NCBI GenBank assembly: GCA_018806985.1
Contig: JADANN010000389.1
Location: 1,302,001 to 1,366,000 of the forward strand
Reading direction: 5' to 3'
Length of the DNA: 64,000 nt
Source of the DNA: Angiostrongylus vasorum
Taxonomy: Eukaryota > Nematoda > Chromadorea > Rhabditida > Metastrongylidae
The notes below the pieces were generated by a model that saw nothing but the letters and a program-made list of their open reading frames with translations, was not told the origin of the DNA and did not search any database. A program made the translations under genes and the position numbers. Of this stretch, positions 1 to 11,345 are shown one piece after another. Position 1 is the first letter of the stretch; every line of letters starts with the position of its first letter.

Positions 1-620
1 AGAAAGTCGGATGCTTCTGAGGGGTAGATGAGAGTACGTTCATTGTTTTCGAATGCATTAGTGAGAACACAATGCTAGTATTTTTCCGTTTACGTAGAGA
101 GCCAATCCAATGTTCCGACATATGCCGACTATTCGAGGACGGGGTGGACACAAAAGAGCGGAAAAAAAGAACGACACGAGACCAGTCACTTTCCAACAAT
201 GCTCAGAAAAACGGCAAATGGGTGATTTGCGGAAATACAATGCCACACAAATTTCTCGTAGGAAACACATGTTCGGATTGCAGAACTTTTTTTCACTCAT
301 TTCGTTTGCTCGCACTCTTATCTGAGAATGTCTTCGGATTAGGTGTCGGTTGAGCAGCTGTTGAGGGCTTTTTTCGTCTTCGTCATCACGAATGCCGTTG
401 AATGATGATCGATTCCATTCTTCACAGAGTTTTGGAAAAACTGTATTAGGGTGTTCTTAGTTCTTCACCATAGGTAGCCTTCAGCATGTGTGGGTCGAAA
501 GGAGCTCCTATACAAGTCTGGTGCCACCATTCCGAACCAACGGAGATGAGAGGTCTAGCTATTCCGGTGCTGGTCAAACCACTGACCGTGCGCGTATTAT
601 TGAACTGTGCCTTTAACCGT
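1..620. other. Intergenic, old repeat debris
   Basis: No gene is visible. Bases about 300-430 belong to a dispersed repeat that recurs near 54590-54780 and 61435-61620 (shared words include ACGAATGCCGTTGAATGATGATC-like text). Bases 480-570 resemble the tail part of a tRNA-derived SINE (GTCTGGTGCCA followed by a degenerate body). The open frames here are short and mutually overlapping and show no family resemblance. Confidence 0.4.
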
Positions 621-635
621 TGCGGTTCCCATGCC

Positions 636-705
636 CTATTATATTAGTATTATTGCCATCATTATTATTGATATTTTTTATCATTATTATTACTATAATT
701 ATTCT
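636..705. repeat. Imperfect ATT/TTA microsatellite
   Basis: An interrupted run of ATT-type trinucleotides lies directly against the 3' end of the reverse-oriented interspersed repeat that follows. Confidence 0.8.
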
Positions 706-709
706 TCCT

Positions 710-1092
710 AACGGTTTACCGCCTCATGGTGGCTGGGAGGTGTGTTCCTGGGTGTTGGGCCGCGATGTACAGCGGGAGAATTCATCCCCCCGACAAGGTC
801 TCTTAAGCTGAGAATTAGTCCGGCTTTTCCACTAGGAAGCCCAGCTAAGAGTAAACCAGTACCAGGATCCGTCACCCTCTTGGTACCAAACTAGTCGCAT
901 GGTGGCAAATCTCCCTCTGGTCCACAAGGGCTGCGACTGCCTGTGGTTGCGACGACTTGGGGGCAGACTTTGGCCTGGCTGACCTCGAGACTCCGGTGAA
1001 CCACAATGGCTAAACCTGCAAAACTCCGAAAAATTGGAGACTATGCTGGGCAGCGTATAACCAGTGAGGACGGGCTATCCAAGTATCCAAGT
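710..1092 (-). mobile_element. Interspersed repeat family A, full copy
   Basis: Copy of a 380-400 bp family seen seven times in the window. Read on the minus strand it opens with a ...GATACTTGAATGGCCCGTCCTCA-like head, carries the shared core GCCCTTGTGGATCAGAGGGA, and ends GGTAAACCGTT. No coding potential is seen. No terminal inverted repeats are obvious, and the 3' end abuts ATT simple repeats. The class (SINE, MITE or LINE tail) is unknown. Confidence 0.75.
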
Positions 1093-1096
1093 AAGT

Positions 1097-1172
1097 AAGT
1101 ATTATTGCTACTGCTATTACTATTGCTGTTGTTATTGTTACCGTTGTTATTACTATTACTGTTACTAATATC
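1097..1172. repeat. TTA/TTG-type microsatellite
   Basis: Imperfect trinucleotide run (ATT, GTT, CTA variants) immediately after the family A copy. Confidence 0.8.
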
Positions 1173-1179
1173 ACTTTGC

Positions 1180-2220
1180 AAAGTAATTTTTATTGTGTGG
1201 GAAAGAAACCGCAGTACTAGTGAGCACTGGAGAGCACGAGGCGAATGATTGCGTGTCCGGGAGCGGCAGACGTGTCATCTCGGCGACGTCAGCAGCTGTT
1301 GTTCTCGTCAGTGCGCTATGTGTTTGAGATATGCTTCTGCTCATTCACCTACCTGTGTTCTCAACGTATTCGTGACTGTTAACGGAATTGCTCTTATTTT
1401 TTTGCACGATCATTTCTCGCTATCTTTTTTTGCTTTTTTTGTCGACATTTTTTGACTGGGTTACTGTTTATGGCATGTTTAAGACTCTTTGTTTACGAAA
1501 AATCCCAAGGGTGAATTTGGCTGTTAAGTTAGAATTCTGTAAGATTTAGTTCGAGATGCTCCAATGCAGTTAAACGACTGGAGTTTTAAATATTCTAACC
1601 TCACTTCACTGGTATATACGTGAGCTTTTAAAGCGCTAAGCCGCAAAGCTGTGTGCCCAGTCGCCAGATGAGTAATAAAATGGTAGTCATGTGCTAAAGC
1701 CGACTGCACAACTTTCAAGGACTGGGCTCACTGTATCCACTGCGTCTGTTCGACGTATGCCATATGCTTATACAAAATTTCTTCTCCTTTCAACATGAAC
1801 GAAATCATGCCCACGACCGTAGTTGTGCTTGCATGTATGCCGACTGCAGCTGTCAGTTTTGCTAAAATCCTGCGTCAAAGTGACGGGACCCGCGGACGGT
1901 TCCCGATCCCCTCCAACGAACTAACTCCATATTTGCCTGACCAAGCTCCATGAGTAGGCCCACGCGTCACGGCAATGCATGACGAGTTAGCCGTGGGATG
2001 ATAACTATGGGACTAATGGTCCGACAAACTTCGCCTTTTTGTAATGAGTGTGTGTTGTGGAACACCATTCTAAGAGAGCTCAGCACATTTGACGAAGAAT
2101 AAGCCGTTATGGATTGCTTATAGTAAAAACGCTTATGATCAACTGTCTTATGGACCTTCGCGCTGCGGTTTCAACATGAAATGGTTTTTCCAGTACAGTG
2201 ATTTATTTATAACTAGCGTT
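1180..2220. other. Intergenic, nothing recognised
   Basis: No protein similarity, no convincing exon and no repeat shared with the rest of the window was noticed. The open frames are short and of random character. Confidence 0.4.
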
Positions 2221-2225
2221 TTATG

Positions 2226-2605
2226 GGGTCGGGTAAAGTAGTGGTAGTGATATCATTTAGCACGAGCAATGAACTAGTTTGATCCTATCGCGGGCTCACA
2301 AAGCCCTCCATCATTTGAGGATCAGGGCATTGATACCACACTCATCTTGGATCAGCGCGCTCCCTCCAATCACCAAAAGCTGTCGTCTGCTGTTATGAAG
2401 ATCTGTGAACTCCTTATCACTGCTTTTCTTAAGCGTTCGAGACAGAATCGATGCGAACGCCGCTTAACGATATTCATGAACAGGAGCAAAATTCCTGAAG
2501 CAGAAAACGAACCCACACGCAATATTCGATGACCTTCGTGCATGACAGGTGCAATCAAACGAGTTGAATTCAAGAAGCACTAAGATCCGCACCACATGTG
2601 ATGTC
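2226..2605 (+). mobile_element. tRNA-derived SINE, family S3
   Basis: The head has an A-box-like AAAGTAGTGGTAGTGAT and a B-box-like GTTTGATCCTATCG. The body matches copies at 16035-16400, 18600-18915 and 42685-43040, including GAACTCCTTATCA/CATTCATGAA-type text and the tail word AGATCCGCAC. It meets the next copy tail to tail. Confidence 0.5.
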
Positions 2606-2619
2606 AGGCTTTTTTTTTA

Positions 2620-2995
2620 TTAAATGACTTGACGTCACATATATCACAGTGTGCAGATCCCAGCACTTTTAGATTCGATTCGTTTCTCCACATCCAACTT
2701 CCTCGAAAATCTTCGGACATTTTGCGTGTGAGTTCGGATGCTCCTTGGAAATTTTCATTCTTGTCATGAATGTTGGTGAATATTGGTAGAGTTCATGCTC
2801 CCTGGGATCCTGAGAAGGCCGTGCTGGGGCGTAGCCGCATGGGCTGAAGGAGTAGGCTTGTCTCAGACAAGTCTGCTCGCAGTTTACCGATGAGAACCTT
2901 GACTGACGTGGAGCGGCATCAAGCTAGGGCCAGTGAGTGGAGTGGATCGTCCGCGTGATGAGCAAGATCACTACCACTGCGCCACATGCTCGCTT
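2620..2995 (-). mobile_element. SINE S3, opposite copy
   Basis: Inverted partner of the preceding SINE. Read on the minus strand the head is near 2990 (GGCGCAGTGGTAGTGATC, a good A box) and the tail word GTGCAGATCCCAGCAC lies near 2650-2665. The pair forms a tail-to-tail inverted dimer around 2610. Confidence 0.5.
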
Positions 2996-2999
2996 AGCC

Positions 3000-4475
3000 A
3001 GGTTGTGTAAAATAGAAAAAAACTACACGGTGTTAAGGAATTTCTCGCTTATATGTGAACGGTTCCATCTTTATAAAAGTTCATGTTCAGCGTACACTTT
3101 TAGAACGAAAACAATGAAAAGCAAATGGGGCTAATTTTTTGTACGACTGACTGATGGAATACCACTAGAAGAGCGTACGATATAAACCCTTAGGGAACTA
3201 ATAACACTCGTAAAAGACACAGCTGTTTTGAAAAGTGCCTTGATGGGGGGGGCGAGATGTTTGCAGATGAGAAAGTGAACTATCCGCTCTCACCAAGCAT
3301 CTCAGTATAATTAAAAAATTAAAGAAAGCTTGACAAACACATGCGGCATAATTCATACGAATAGATACTGGAGTGATTTTAGTTCTGCATTTCTGCTGTA
3401 ATCCAAATACGATTCCTTTCTTCGTCGTGTTCTGTCGTATGACAGAAAATGAACCTCCCATAGCTTTCCCTCCAATGGTTAGAAGAAAAAATGGAGCGGG
3501 AAAAGGGAGAAACAACGACATCGGTTGAGCAGAACCTTTGATTTACGATGATGGGGTAAATTTCGCTATGGCACTCTATACGGAGAGACTCCTACATCCA
3601 GCGTGTGCAGTATGGTTGTTGGAACTGTGAGCTACTATGACTGCCATTCTTATGGTCCTCCAGTTATTTTCCGTGCATTTCAAATTTGAATGTAGGATCG
3701 TCGATGATTGCAGGTCGTGCAGCAGCTTCCTGTTGATGTTTCGTCATGAGAGTTTCAGTAGACAGACAGTCTCTTGGTGACCTATAGACTCAATTCTTTC
3801 ATAGCAATAAGGTGAAACTGTTTAGGTGATGTTTATGCTTTTATGGATAATGGTATGTTCCAAAAGACTAACTGAAGTAGAAAAAATTCCAGTTCATGGA
3901 AAACTTGGGTTTTTTCATTTAATTCTGCAAAATCCTTCTTTTATTTATAGAAGAAAAATGCGGGCGAAGGGGTGAAGATCTCTGGAAAAATATCGACATC
4001 GGTAGATCGGTAGACCCTCCATTGACCACTGCGTGGTCATCTTCGTCAAAATAATTCCAGCGCGATACTCTTCAAAGTCGCTTTTGGTTCACTAAATCGT
4101 AGATATGCGATTCGAATCATCACTTACTGAGAGAAACCGATGTTCGTAGTCGCACCATCAGCCCTTCTTCAATCGCATATTCCAAACACAAACAAGTTCC
4201 CAAATGCAACAGAGATTTGATGAGTAGTGCCTGTTGATGTCGCCCGCCCATTGCTACGATCTCGTGCTTAATCTTATTAACTCTCACTATTTAATTTTCA
4301 ATGTAAGGTTAAAAGCCTAAAGTGTGCGATCATCACCATAACCGTTCCAGGTTTAGCTAGCTTAGAGCTTGAGGTTGTTACACCCTCTTCGCGCTCATCC
4401 TACCTAAAGTCTTCATATCGGTGACTGTTTTGTAACGAGGAGAATAAGTTGAAAGCATCTTTTCCCTTAACTTCA
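3000..4475. other. Intergenic, nothing recognised
   Basis: AT-rich non-coding sequence. A 107-codon open frame on the minus strand at 3198-3521 has no recognisable domain, biased composition or splice context, so it is not annotated. Confidence 0.4.
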
Positions 4476-4477
4476 GT

Positions 4478-4640
4478 GATGCTGAGATATTTGCAAAACA
4501 GCGGACCGTAGGTGTCTGCGGTGGGTAACGAACGCGCAATTGTCCTTTCCGGGGAGTAACGCGTTCACCACCACACCACGCTGGTCCTTCGTTTCGCCTC
4601 TCTCTCAGCTAATTCTATCGATCTCTGCCATCAGCAATCC
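4478..4640 (-). mobile_element. tRNA-derived SINE, family S2 fragment
   Basis: On the minus strand it reads A box TGGTGTGGTGGTGAACGCG, then B box GCGTTCGTTACCCACC, then ACACCTACGGTCC and AAATATCTCAGCA. The same unit recurs at 10225-10770, 28546-28679, 48838-49275 and 49470-49665. Confidence 0.7.
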
Positions 4641-5540
4641 CTTTTCCTCTAGTTTTTTTTTGTCAGAGACATTTATTACAGCATTCTGACCTCTGCTTTA
4701 TGAGGTATTTAGGGTGGAAAGACACATGGTCAATTTAGTTTCGATCGCAGTTAACGAATAGAACTAAAGGATATTCATGGAAGCCACAATGCTCGATGCA
4801 GTCAACCATCGAAAAAGAAACTACTACAAAAGGGAACGAAACAAATAGAAATTGGTGTTCGTGAATCGTAAGTAGAGACCATCCAAGTTTTCCTGCACTG
4901 CCAATAATGTTGAATACACCTCAGAGTGAAGAGCCCTTTTAACTCTTAAATAAGAGTTTCCGACCTTCCATCATGTCAGCTATCGCTTTCCTTTTTACAA
5001 CTTTATTTCCATTCTTATTTTTCGCTTAACAAGTCGTTTGAGTTTAATCGAATTGTCAATAGTTTGAATCGCTGACACCGAAATGCTTCCTCTCGATTCA
5101 TAAGAATAAACAACTTTACGTAGTGAAGACCTGAAAACGCCCTCGCAAGGAGACATCGAGGCTCCATGGATCAAGGAACTGCTCAAGCAGCATTAAATCA
5201 ACTTCAGCATCCAGCATTCTTGCCGCTGTCGTCTTCCATATATTGCACTGAGATAGCAGTGGGAGGCAAAATCACGAGTTTCAAAGGACACCACTCAGAT
5301 CGGACCGCAGTAACACGACCACGGTACCCCCTAGATAGAGGCTGTTTCTTGCTCGTCATCTACAACACCAGAGCACTCTCTGCCGCCAACCGTCACGCTG
5401 TTTTTTGAGTCCGTAGGCCATATCGAATTCCATGCGATCGCCTTACAACCGACAAAAAAGCAAGAATATCGACATACACGAAATAACGGTGGAGTAGGTT
5501 TAGCCCTTCATCTTTACCTCTCTCATTTCTTCGACTACTA
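4640..5540. other. Intergenic, nothing recognised
   Basis: No gene, repeat copy or RNA was recognised. The overlapping short frames at 4995-5186 and 5166-5408 carry no motif. Confidence 0.4.
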
Positions 5541-5544
5541 AAAA

Positions 5545-5960
5545 GATAATCTCAAATCGTTTTAAATTTATTTGCTGTCTACTCCTTTTTTCATGGAAGG
5601 CTACAATATGAAATACAATCACAAGGGTGCTATCCCATGTGGACTTCGAACCCTTAGCGACAGCTTACGTGTTATCCACCACACCAACCAATGGCATTGT
5701 TTTGCCTTCCTGTAAGCCTTGTTTTTTACTCTATCGATGCTATCAGCAATCACTTGTCAACGTAATTTGAATCGTAGATCATTTCCTCCACCAAGCTGAA
5801 GGCGCAGTCTAAGTCACAATGCCTTAAGTTTTATTTACTGCCTATTCTTTTTTTTCATGACAGCGGTCCCGATTCATGGCTTTCTTAATTTTCTTCTTAC
5901 CCTGCCATGAAAAAAGGAATAGGCAGTAGATAAAAGTTAAGATATTGTTGTAGTAATCTC
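5545..5960 (-). mobile_element. SINE S2-like copy with fold-back tail
   Basis: Read on the minus strand, a tRNA-like head (TGGTGTGGTGGATAACACG, then GGGTTCGAAGTCC) lies at about 5650-5705. The tail module AGGCAGTAAATAAA occurs at 5560-5590 and again in inverted orientation at 5830-5850 and 5920-5935. The 5825-5935 stretch is therefore palindromic. Confidence 0.6.
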
Positions 5961-6169
5961 ACAGGTTGAGCTGAAGGAGGCGGTTTATAGTATCCATTAA
6001 ACTTAACGACAATTCCACCACAGATCACTTGAGTCTATAGTAAGATTACGAGAGGTAAATTTTCGATAGTTCTACTTTGCATGTCAGCTACAGCAGTGTA
6101 ATCTGATCCTCTCAGCAAACACCTGTATACGTTAAAATTTATGGCAAAGTCCATAATATTTATTGCTTG

Positions 6170-6545
6170 GATATTTGGATACTTGCATGGCCCTCCCTCA
6201 GTGGTTGTGCGGGCCCCAACATAATATCCAATTTTTAAGAGCTTTGCTGGTTTAGCCATTGTGGTTTCTTGGAGTCCCAAGGTCATCCAGGCCAAAGTCT
6301 GCCCAGGTCGTCACGACCACAGGCAGTCGCCATCCTTGTGGATCAGAGGAAGATATGCGACCATGCGACTAATTTAATACTAGGACGGTATTGATCTACT
6401 CCTAGCTGAGCTTCCTGATGGAAACGCCGAACTCCTTCTGAGCTTAGGTGCCCCTGCTAGAGGGATGAACCCTCCCACTGTACATGACAGCCCGGTACCC
6501 AGGAACACCTCCCAGCCACGGTGAGGCGGTAAACCGGTGAGAGGA
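6170..6545 (+). mobile_element. Interspersed repeat family A copy
   Basis: Forward copy: TGGATACTTG head, CCTTGTGGATCAGAGGAAG core, GGCGGTAAACCGGT end. It matches the copies at 710-1092, 13445-13820, 19380-19765 and 26705-27115. Confidence 0.75.
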
Positions 6546-6822
6546 TAATATTTATTAACTCGTATTTGTTGAATATGCTTTGCTTTTTTCGAATCACAAT
6601 GTTTAAATTAGGCTGTGTCGATAGAAATGATAAGTCGTTTTCTGTCCTCGAAATTCAGCCTTAATTCAATCCGTAAAAATGCCTAACATGTTGGTTTTAG
6701 GATTGCGCATAGAAGTTGAGGAGTAAAGACTTGACATGGGTAGCAGTTTATGATTACCTTTGGACGATTCTGTCTGAGTGGCTTCGGAAGCCAGTGATGC
6801 ACACAAAATCGAAGGTTCAGGA

Positions 6823-7569
6823 ATGAATGACGAACAGTTGCGTGAACTCTTCTCGTCGTTGGCAACCTTGGCCCAACAGGGACCGGTTCCAGTGCAGGCG
6901 TACAGCATCTTAGTTCACAACCACTCACCGGAATCGTTGGCCGATCTGTTACACCAACGGTGGCTGTCCGACACTCGATTCATAAACATTGCGGCGAACA
7001 TTGTCCTTCACATGAGAAGAACAAATTCTGATGGACTTGCGCTGTCATCGTGTGTTTTGGCTTTGCTTCTTAATGACTACCGTAATCGACTGGAAATGCG
7101 CAGTCGTTCAGCACTTATGTTCAGAAACAGCACATGTGCGCTATTCGAAATGTACGCTGTTTTTCTTGAATTCGATCCCTTTGTGGCGAAATGTCTAGTG
7201 AAGCCAATGTTTCACTCTTTGGATATTCTACTAGACGAACATGCCCTTTCGGAAGATTTAGAGACAGCAGGAACAATTCTTACCAACCACGGCCCAGCAC
7301 TGAATAATCTGAATTCATACCTAATTGATCGTCTGATTGTTAAAATTCGTTCGAAAATTTGTTCTGATGATCAGCAGATGAACGGCGGCATCAGACGGAT
7401 TTTTCTTCACGTGCTAGATCTATGGGTTTGGGGTTGGAATGAATTGATGATACCGGAATGCCTCACAATCGGCTACTTCGATAAGGTGCCATCAGTGGAA
7501 AATTCAACACCTAAGCGTAAATGTGGCATTGAAAACAAGGAATTTGGAAGTAAGGAAAGTGTTGTGTGA
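6823..7569 (+). CDS. MIF4G-domain protein (MIF4GD/SLIP1-like)
   Basis: A 248-codon intronless frame from the ATG at 6823 to the TGA at 7567-7569. The frame is open back to a stop at 6775-6777, but ATG 6823 is the first ATG. The protein is alpha-helical. The stretches LLNDYRNRLEMRSRS (about residues 83-97) and LSEDLETAGTILTNHG (about 149-164), followed by NSYLIDRLIVKIR, line up by eye with the conserved helices of MIF4GD. That protein is a single MIF4G (HEAT-like) module that binds stem-loop-binding protein and links histone mRNA to translation factors (known for the human protein of about 220 residues). Length fits. A ribosomal or mRNA-binding role in cytoplasm is inferred. No neighbouring gene supports it. 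PAIP1- or CTIF-type MIF4G proteins are alternatives. Lack of introns is unusual for a nematode gene this long and might mean retroposition. Confidence 0.65.
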   Translation: MNDEQLRELFSSLATLAQQGPVPVQAYSILVHNHSPESLADLLHQRWLSDTRFINIAANIVLHMRRTNSDGLALSSCVLALLLNDYRNRLEMRSRSALMFRNSTCALFEMYAVFLEFDPFVAKCLVKPMFHSLDILLDEHALSEDLETAGTILTNHGPALNNLNSYLIDRLIVKIRSKICSDDQQMNGGIRRIFLHVLDLWVWGWNELMIPECLTIGYFDKVPSVENSTPKRKCGIENKEFGSKESVV

Positions 7570-7772
7570 GTCTAATCTCATTTCATCCACAACTACAGAA
7601 TCTCACTGCTTTATCTAAATAGGTGCTTTTCTATCGATCTACAGAAAAAGGCAAAAGCTTGGCACTCTTTCGAATTCTGTTGTTGTGTTCCATTGCACAG
7701 GTATTTTTGACATCATGCCTTGCGTCTGACGCTTTTTTCTTCCAGTTTGTTGTTTATTTCATAGAATATACC

Positions 7773-7778
7773 AATAAA
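7773..7778 (+). promoter_or_regulatory. Candidate poly(A) signal
   Basis: AATAAA about 200 bases after the stop of the MIF4G-like gene, the first exact hexamer downstream on the same strand. Confidence 0.45.
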
Positions 7779-7799
7779 TCTGCACATAGTAGTTTCACT

Positions 7800-7985
7800 A
7801 AAAAAAGAATCTGTTCCTTGGTTTTTATTTTAGTCCACAGAGAGATCTTTATAGGCATGATAGGAACGATAGAACCGTAGGTGCGCTTCGAACCCTTGGT
7901 AACCTTTAGAGTGGGTTTACATGCTATGCAGCACACAGCCGTTTTCTACTCTAATGGTGCTATCAGCAATTATCCATCAAACGCA
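7800..7985 (-). mobile_element. SINE S2-like fragment
   Basis: On the minus strand it shows GGGTTCGAAGCGCACC as a B-box-like block after a degenerate A box. It contains the module with ...GCTATCAGCAATTATCC also found at 5740-5760 and 36835-36860. Confidence 0.5.
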
Positions 7986-9330
7986 ATGCAAGGACAGAAG
8001 GGAAGTAAACAAAAAGTGAAGCACACGGGATGGACCCTCTGTCGCTTCTCCGTAGGATAAGACTTGTCACCTGTACCACTGTCGTCTCGTTGATTGTCGA
8101 GTGACTCGAGCTGATGCTTGCAATTCTTCCATTTCTTCCTGTCATGTGTACGAGTAGCCAAGTGGGTTCTGTCTGTTCTTGGGACTTGTTGAACATCATA
8201 TTTTTCTTCTGGGGTTTTCTTGAAGAAGTCTGACGATCGGGTCGGTGGTCTTCCTGATGTACGTGGTCCCTCCGAGTCCAACGTTTTCCGTAAATCGATG
8301 AAGGTGAGACAGAACGGTCGCTCGTATTCTCATTATACTTCAATGAATTTTGTTATCGTGTTGATGTGATCACCGGTACTGAAACCTTTTCGAAACCCTG
8401 TTTGCTCAAATAGGTTTCTTTCGCGCGGCGTTCTTTCAATCCTGTTTAAGATAACTCAAGTGGAGAGTTTGTAGACGACTGAAAGCAATCAGATTGGATG
8501 ATAGTTGCCGATCTCGTGGAGGTCACTATTCTTCAACAATAACACAGTTTTGTTGATCTGACATTGAGGAGGAACCTTTCGTTCTGACAGGGAAGTGTGA
8601 AGGGGCTGAGCCAGTGTGTTTATAAAGAAGGGCGGCAAGCTCTTTATGGGTTGTTTTCATCCTGTCCGGACCTGGTGTTGTTTGATTCTTCAAATATCGG
8701 ATTTCGGAGGAGACAAAGAGATCTTGGGATCTGCGCTCTTCTGGGTCCACTCTCAGCGTTAAAATCTCCCATGATACCTTAAAGGATGTATGGTCTACTT
8801 TGTAGAACTTCTCCCTAGTTCACGTAAAACGCTTCGACCTCGTCTTCCTTATCGCTCGAGGTCGGTGCATAGAAGACGAAGATTGTTAAAGCTGGTATTG
8901 ATCCACATCTCTTTAATCGTAAACGTCCGATTCGGGTTGTTAGTTTTTCAGAAGAATCGACCATGACCAAACTGTTGACGAGGACCCCATTATACAACCT
9001 TCCAAGATTTACACATCCTAGAATCTCTCTGAAGTTCTAGCATTCTATCTGTATTCGTTCTTACCTAGCACCGCCGTTTTGGAGGTTCTTCCGCGGCAAA
9101 GAAAATGAGGACCATTTATTTTATTGTATTTGTCTATTGACACACTGACTATTGATACACACGCGTAGCCTGCCAAGCTCTCAATGTAAGGGATAGATAT
9201 ACTCGTGGGTAGTTTACCACCCATAGAGTAAACGTGGAGCTTATTTGTTGGCGATAACTCCTGACCACCTTCCATGTGCTTCAAAGTCACTCAATTGCAA
9301 ATTTTTTTGGCGAATTGACTTGTAAAAATT
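7985..9330 (-). mobile_element. RTE-like LINE, decayed copy
   Basis: On the minus strand the 5' part (9000-8815) encodes apurinic endonuclease text (SLVMVDSSEKLTTRIGRLRL, then ALTIFVFYAPTSS), and the 3' part (8343-7963) encodes the RTE C-terminal tail (DRKKWKNCKHQLESLDNQRD). Between them only shreds of reverse transcriptase remain (8340-8750). Frames are broken repeatedly and the element is dead. The same protein text occurs in the copies at 28690-31850 and 56380-59450. Confidence 0.7.
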
Positions 9331-9857
9331 CAATCTGCATGATCGCAAGGACATTCAAACGGATATGCATTGGTATATCTACATAGATACAAAAAAGTAA
9401 TGTTGTCGTGGTTGCTAGTGGAAATTAGGTCTTCGAGTCATTTCTCGGCATCTTATGATCACTAGCTTTGAGTAGAATGCTCGAACTCGTAGAAGTTGCC
9501 ATGCGGGACTTTTTCGTAGTTGTCGCAGAGCAATATCTCAAACTTGGGTAATTAAGCCGTTTGTGACAACAATAATTCAACAATGACAATATGTGAATAT
9601 CGGTTAACAATACAGGCTGCAATGTGGCATAATGATCAGTAAGTGGAGGTAAGGCTGGTTGGTTAGTAGCTTTCCTATAGGGTAGTGAAACAGTATTACG
9701 TGCATATAAAATACATTGACAGAAAGTTAATATACAATACTGAACACGTACATTAAGAGTTAACACTTTGGATCAACTACGTGGGACATCACACATGATG
9801 AACAGGGGGGCCCTGGAGAGACGAATACGATACTAACTCATGAGGCTATTTAAATGT

Positions 9858-10035
9858 CTTCTGAAGGACGCGGTTTTTTTGGTACGGGTCTAGATCTTTT
9901 ACCGAAAAACATTCGTCGACTTCCGCATCCAGCTCGCTTTCGATCAGACCAGATGACTGAGGACGGTTTCGCAAACAAATTCATGCCCTTTGTGTTATCG
10001 TGCGCATGACAGCTTGGAACAGAAACGACACACAA
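9858..10035 (-). other. Unassigned basic ORF with FGKR
   Basis: Open frame ending in TAA at 9858. It is rich in Arg/Lys and contains KRAGCGSRRMFFGKRSRP, which formally resembles a peptide bounded by KR cleavage sites with a C-terminal amidation glycine. No signal peptide or additional peptide copies are seen. A chance frame or the last exon of an unknown gene is equally possible. Confidence 0.15.
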
Positions 10036-10224
10036 AAAGTTCTGATTGCATAAAATGGTTTAAATAACAAAGGGTGTTTATGACAAACAAAGTTTCTCAG
10101 AATGAAGTGAAAACGTGTACATGCTGCAAGATCGCAATGCGATATGAGGGAGGACGAATGGGGTTATTGTAGGAACACACGATAAGACGAAAGAATAGCA
10201 AATATTCTGGCAATACAACCACAA

Positions 10225-10770
10225 TATTGCTGAGATATTTGCAAAACTCCGGACCGCAGGTGTCTGCGGTGGGGAACGAACGCGCTATTGTCCTTTCCGG
10301 GGAATAACGCGTTCACCACCACACCATGCGGGTCCTTAGTTTCGCCTGTCTCTCAGCTCGTTCTATCGATCAGTGCCGTCAGCAGTCATCCGTCAACATA
10401 TCTATCTCAGCAATATTGTGGTTGTATTTCTCTTAATACTCCGCCATGAAAATTATAGAAGGCAGAAAATAAAAAAGTAGACATTGTGAATTCAACTACA
10501 GCCTCAGCTTAACTGGGTCCAATGCCGATGTGTGCTCCCCAAATCAGTCCCGTTGACGGATGACCGCTGACGGCACTGATCGATAGAAATAGCTGACCGA
10601 CGGGCGAAACGAAGGACCCGCATGGTGTGGTGGTGAACACGTTACTCCCGGCAAGGACAATAGCGTTCGTTCCCCACCGCGGACACCTGCGGTCCGGAGT
10701 TTTGCAAATATCTCAGCAATATTATGGTTGTATTTCGCTCAATACCCCTGCCATAAGAATTATAGAAGGC
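10225..10770. mobile_element. Head-to-head inverted dimer of SINE S2
   Basis: The left arm (10225-10430) reads as S2 on the minus strand and the right arm (10555-10770) as S2 on the plus strand. Both have A box TGGTGTGGTGGTGAACACG-like and B box GTTCGTTCCCCACCGC, and flanking TTGCTGAGATATTTGC/GCAAATATCTCAGCAA. The tRNA-like heads face each other across about 120 bases. Confidence 0.75.
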
Positions 10771-10819
10771 AGAAAATAAGTAAGAAAAAAAAGTAAACAT
10801 TGTGTATTCTGGCAGTTGT

Positions 10820-11005
10820 TGATATAAACGTGCCATATCGGCGTAGCAGAAACGGAGTCCACTCCCTGGTTCCATTTGCGTGTCAGAAAAAACACAAGAT
10901 CTTTTTGGGGGGACGTTTAACCATTCTCCGGCCATGGGACGCGCCACCTTGCCTCACGACTAACTCGCTGGGAGTCCCGTCGTGGGAGAGATCCATGTAG
11001 CATAT
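10820..11005 (-). mobile_element. RTE-like LINE 5' fragment
   Basis: On the minus strand it contains GGCCGGAGAATGGTTAAACG, CAGAGACGCAAATGGAACC-like text and related words. These match the 5' leader of the LINE copies at 31700-31850 (minus) and 56385-56480 (plus). The protein context is lost. Confidence 0.45.
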
Positions 11006-11289
11006 TTGTACAGAACGGTTTAAATGCTGATTTTTTCAAACCACTATTCCTCAAGTGATTTCACTCAAAACTGAAAGAAATTTTTGCTACTCCTTCTTGA
11101 AAATCTTCTTGTCTTCGTATTATTGGTTATCAAGCGTAGATGAGGATGTGTGATTTGAAGTGATTCTGTTTTGAGACACACATTGTGTACTGGAGCTGTG
11201 ATTCAGTGGATCAGCAACATCTCAGAACAGACTTTCATTAAATCTCGGTAACGGCAATGCATAATTTTCTATATGACTAAGCTGAGACG

Positions 11290-11345
11290 ATGTTGGTACA
11301 AAAACTTTTATTCGACCAACGTTTCGCCGCCTTCTTCAGAGCGGA
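11290..11345. mobile_element. Penelope-type terminus fragment
   Basis: Contains CAACGTTTCG and GCCTTCTTCAGAGC, the conserved end words of the Penelope-like elements elsewhere in the window (GACGTTTCGGC...GCCTTCTTCAGAGC). No coding remnant is attached. Confidence 0.45.

Noticed and set aside
7963..8343. 126-codon minus frame as a possible gene
   Set aside because: Recognised as the C-terminal tail of an RTE-like reverse transcriptase shared with other copies.
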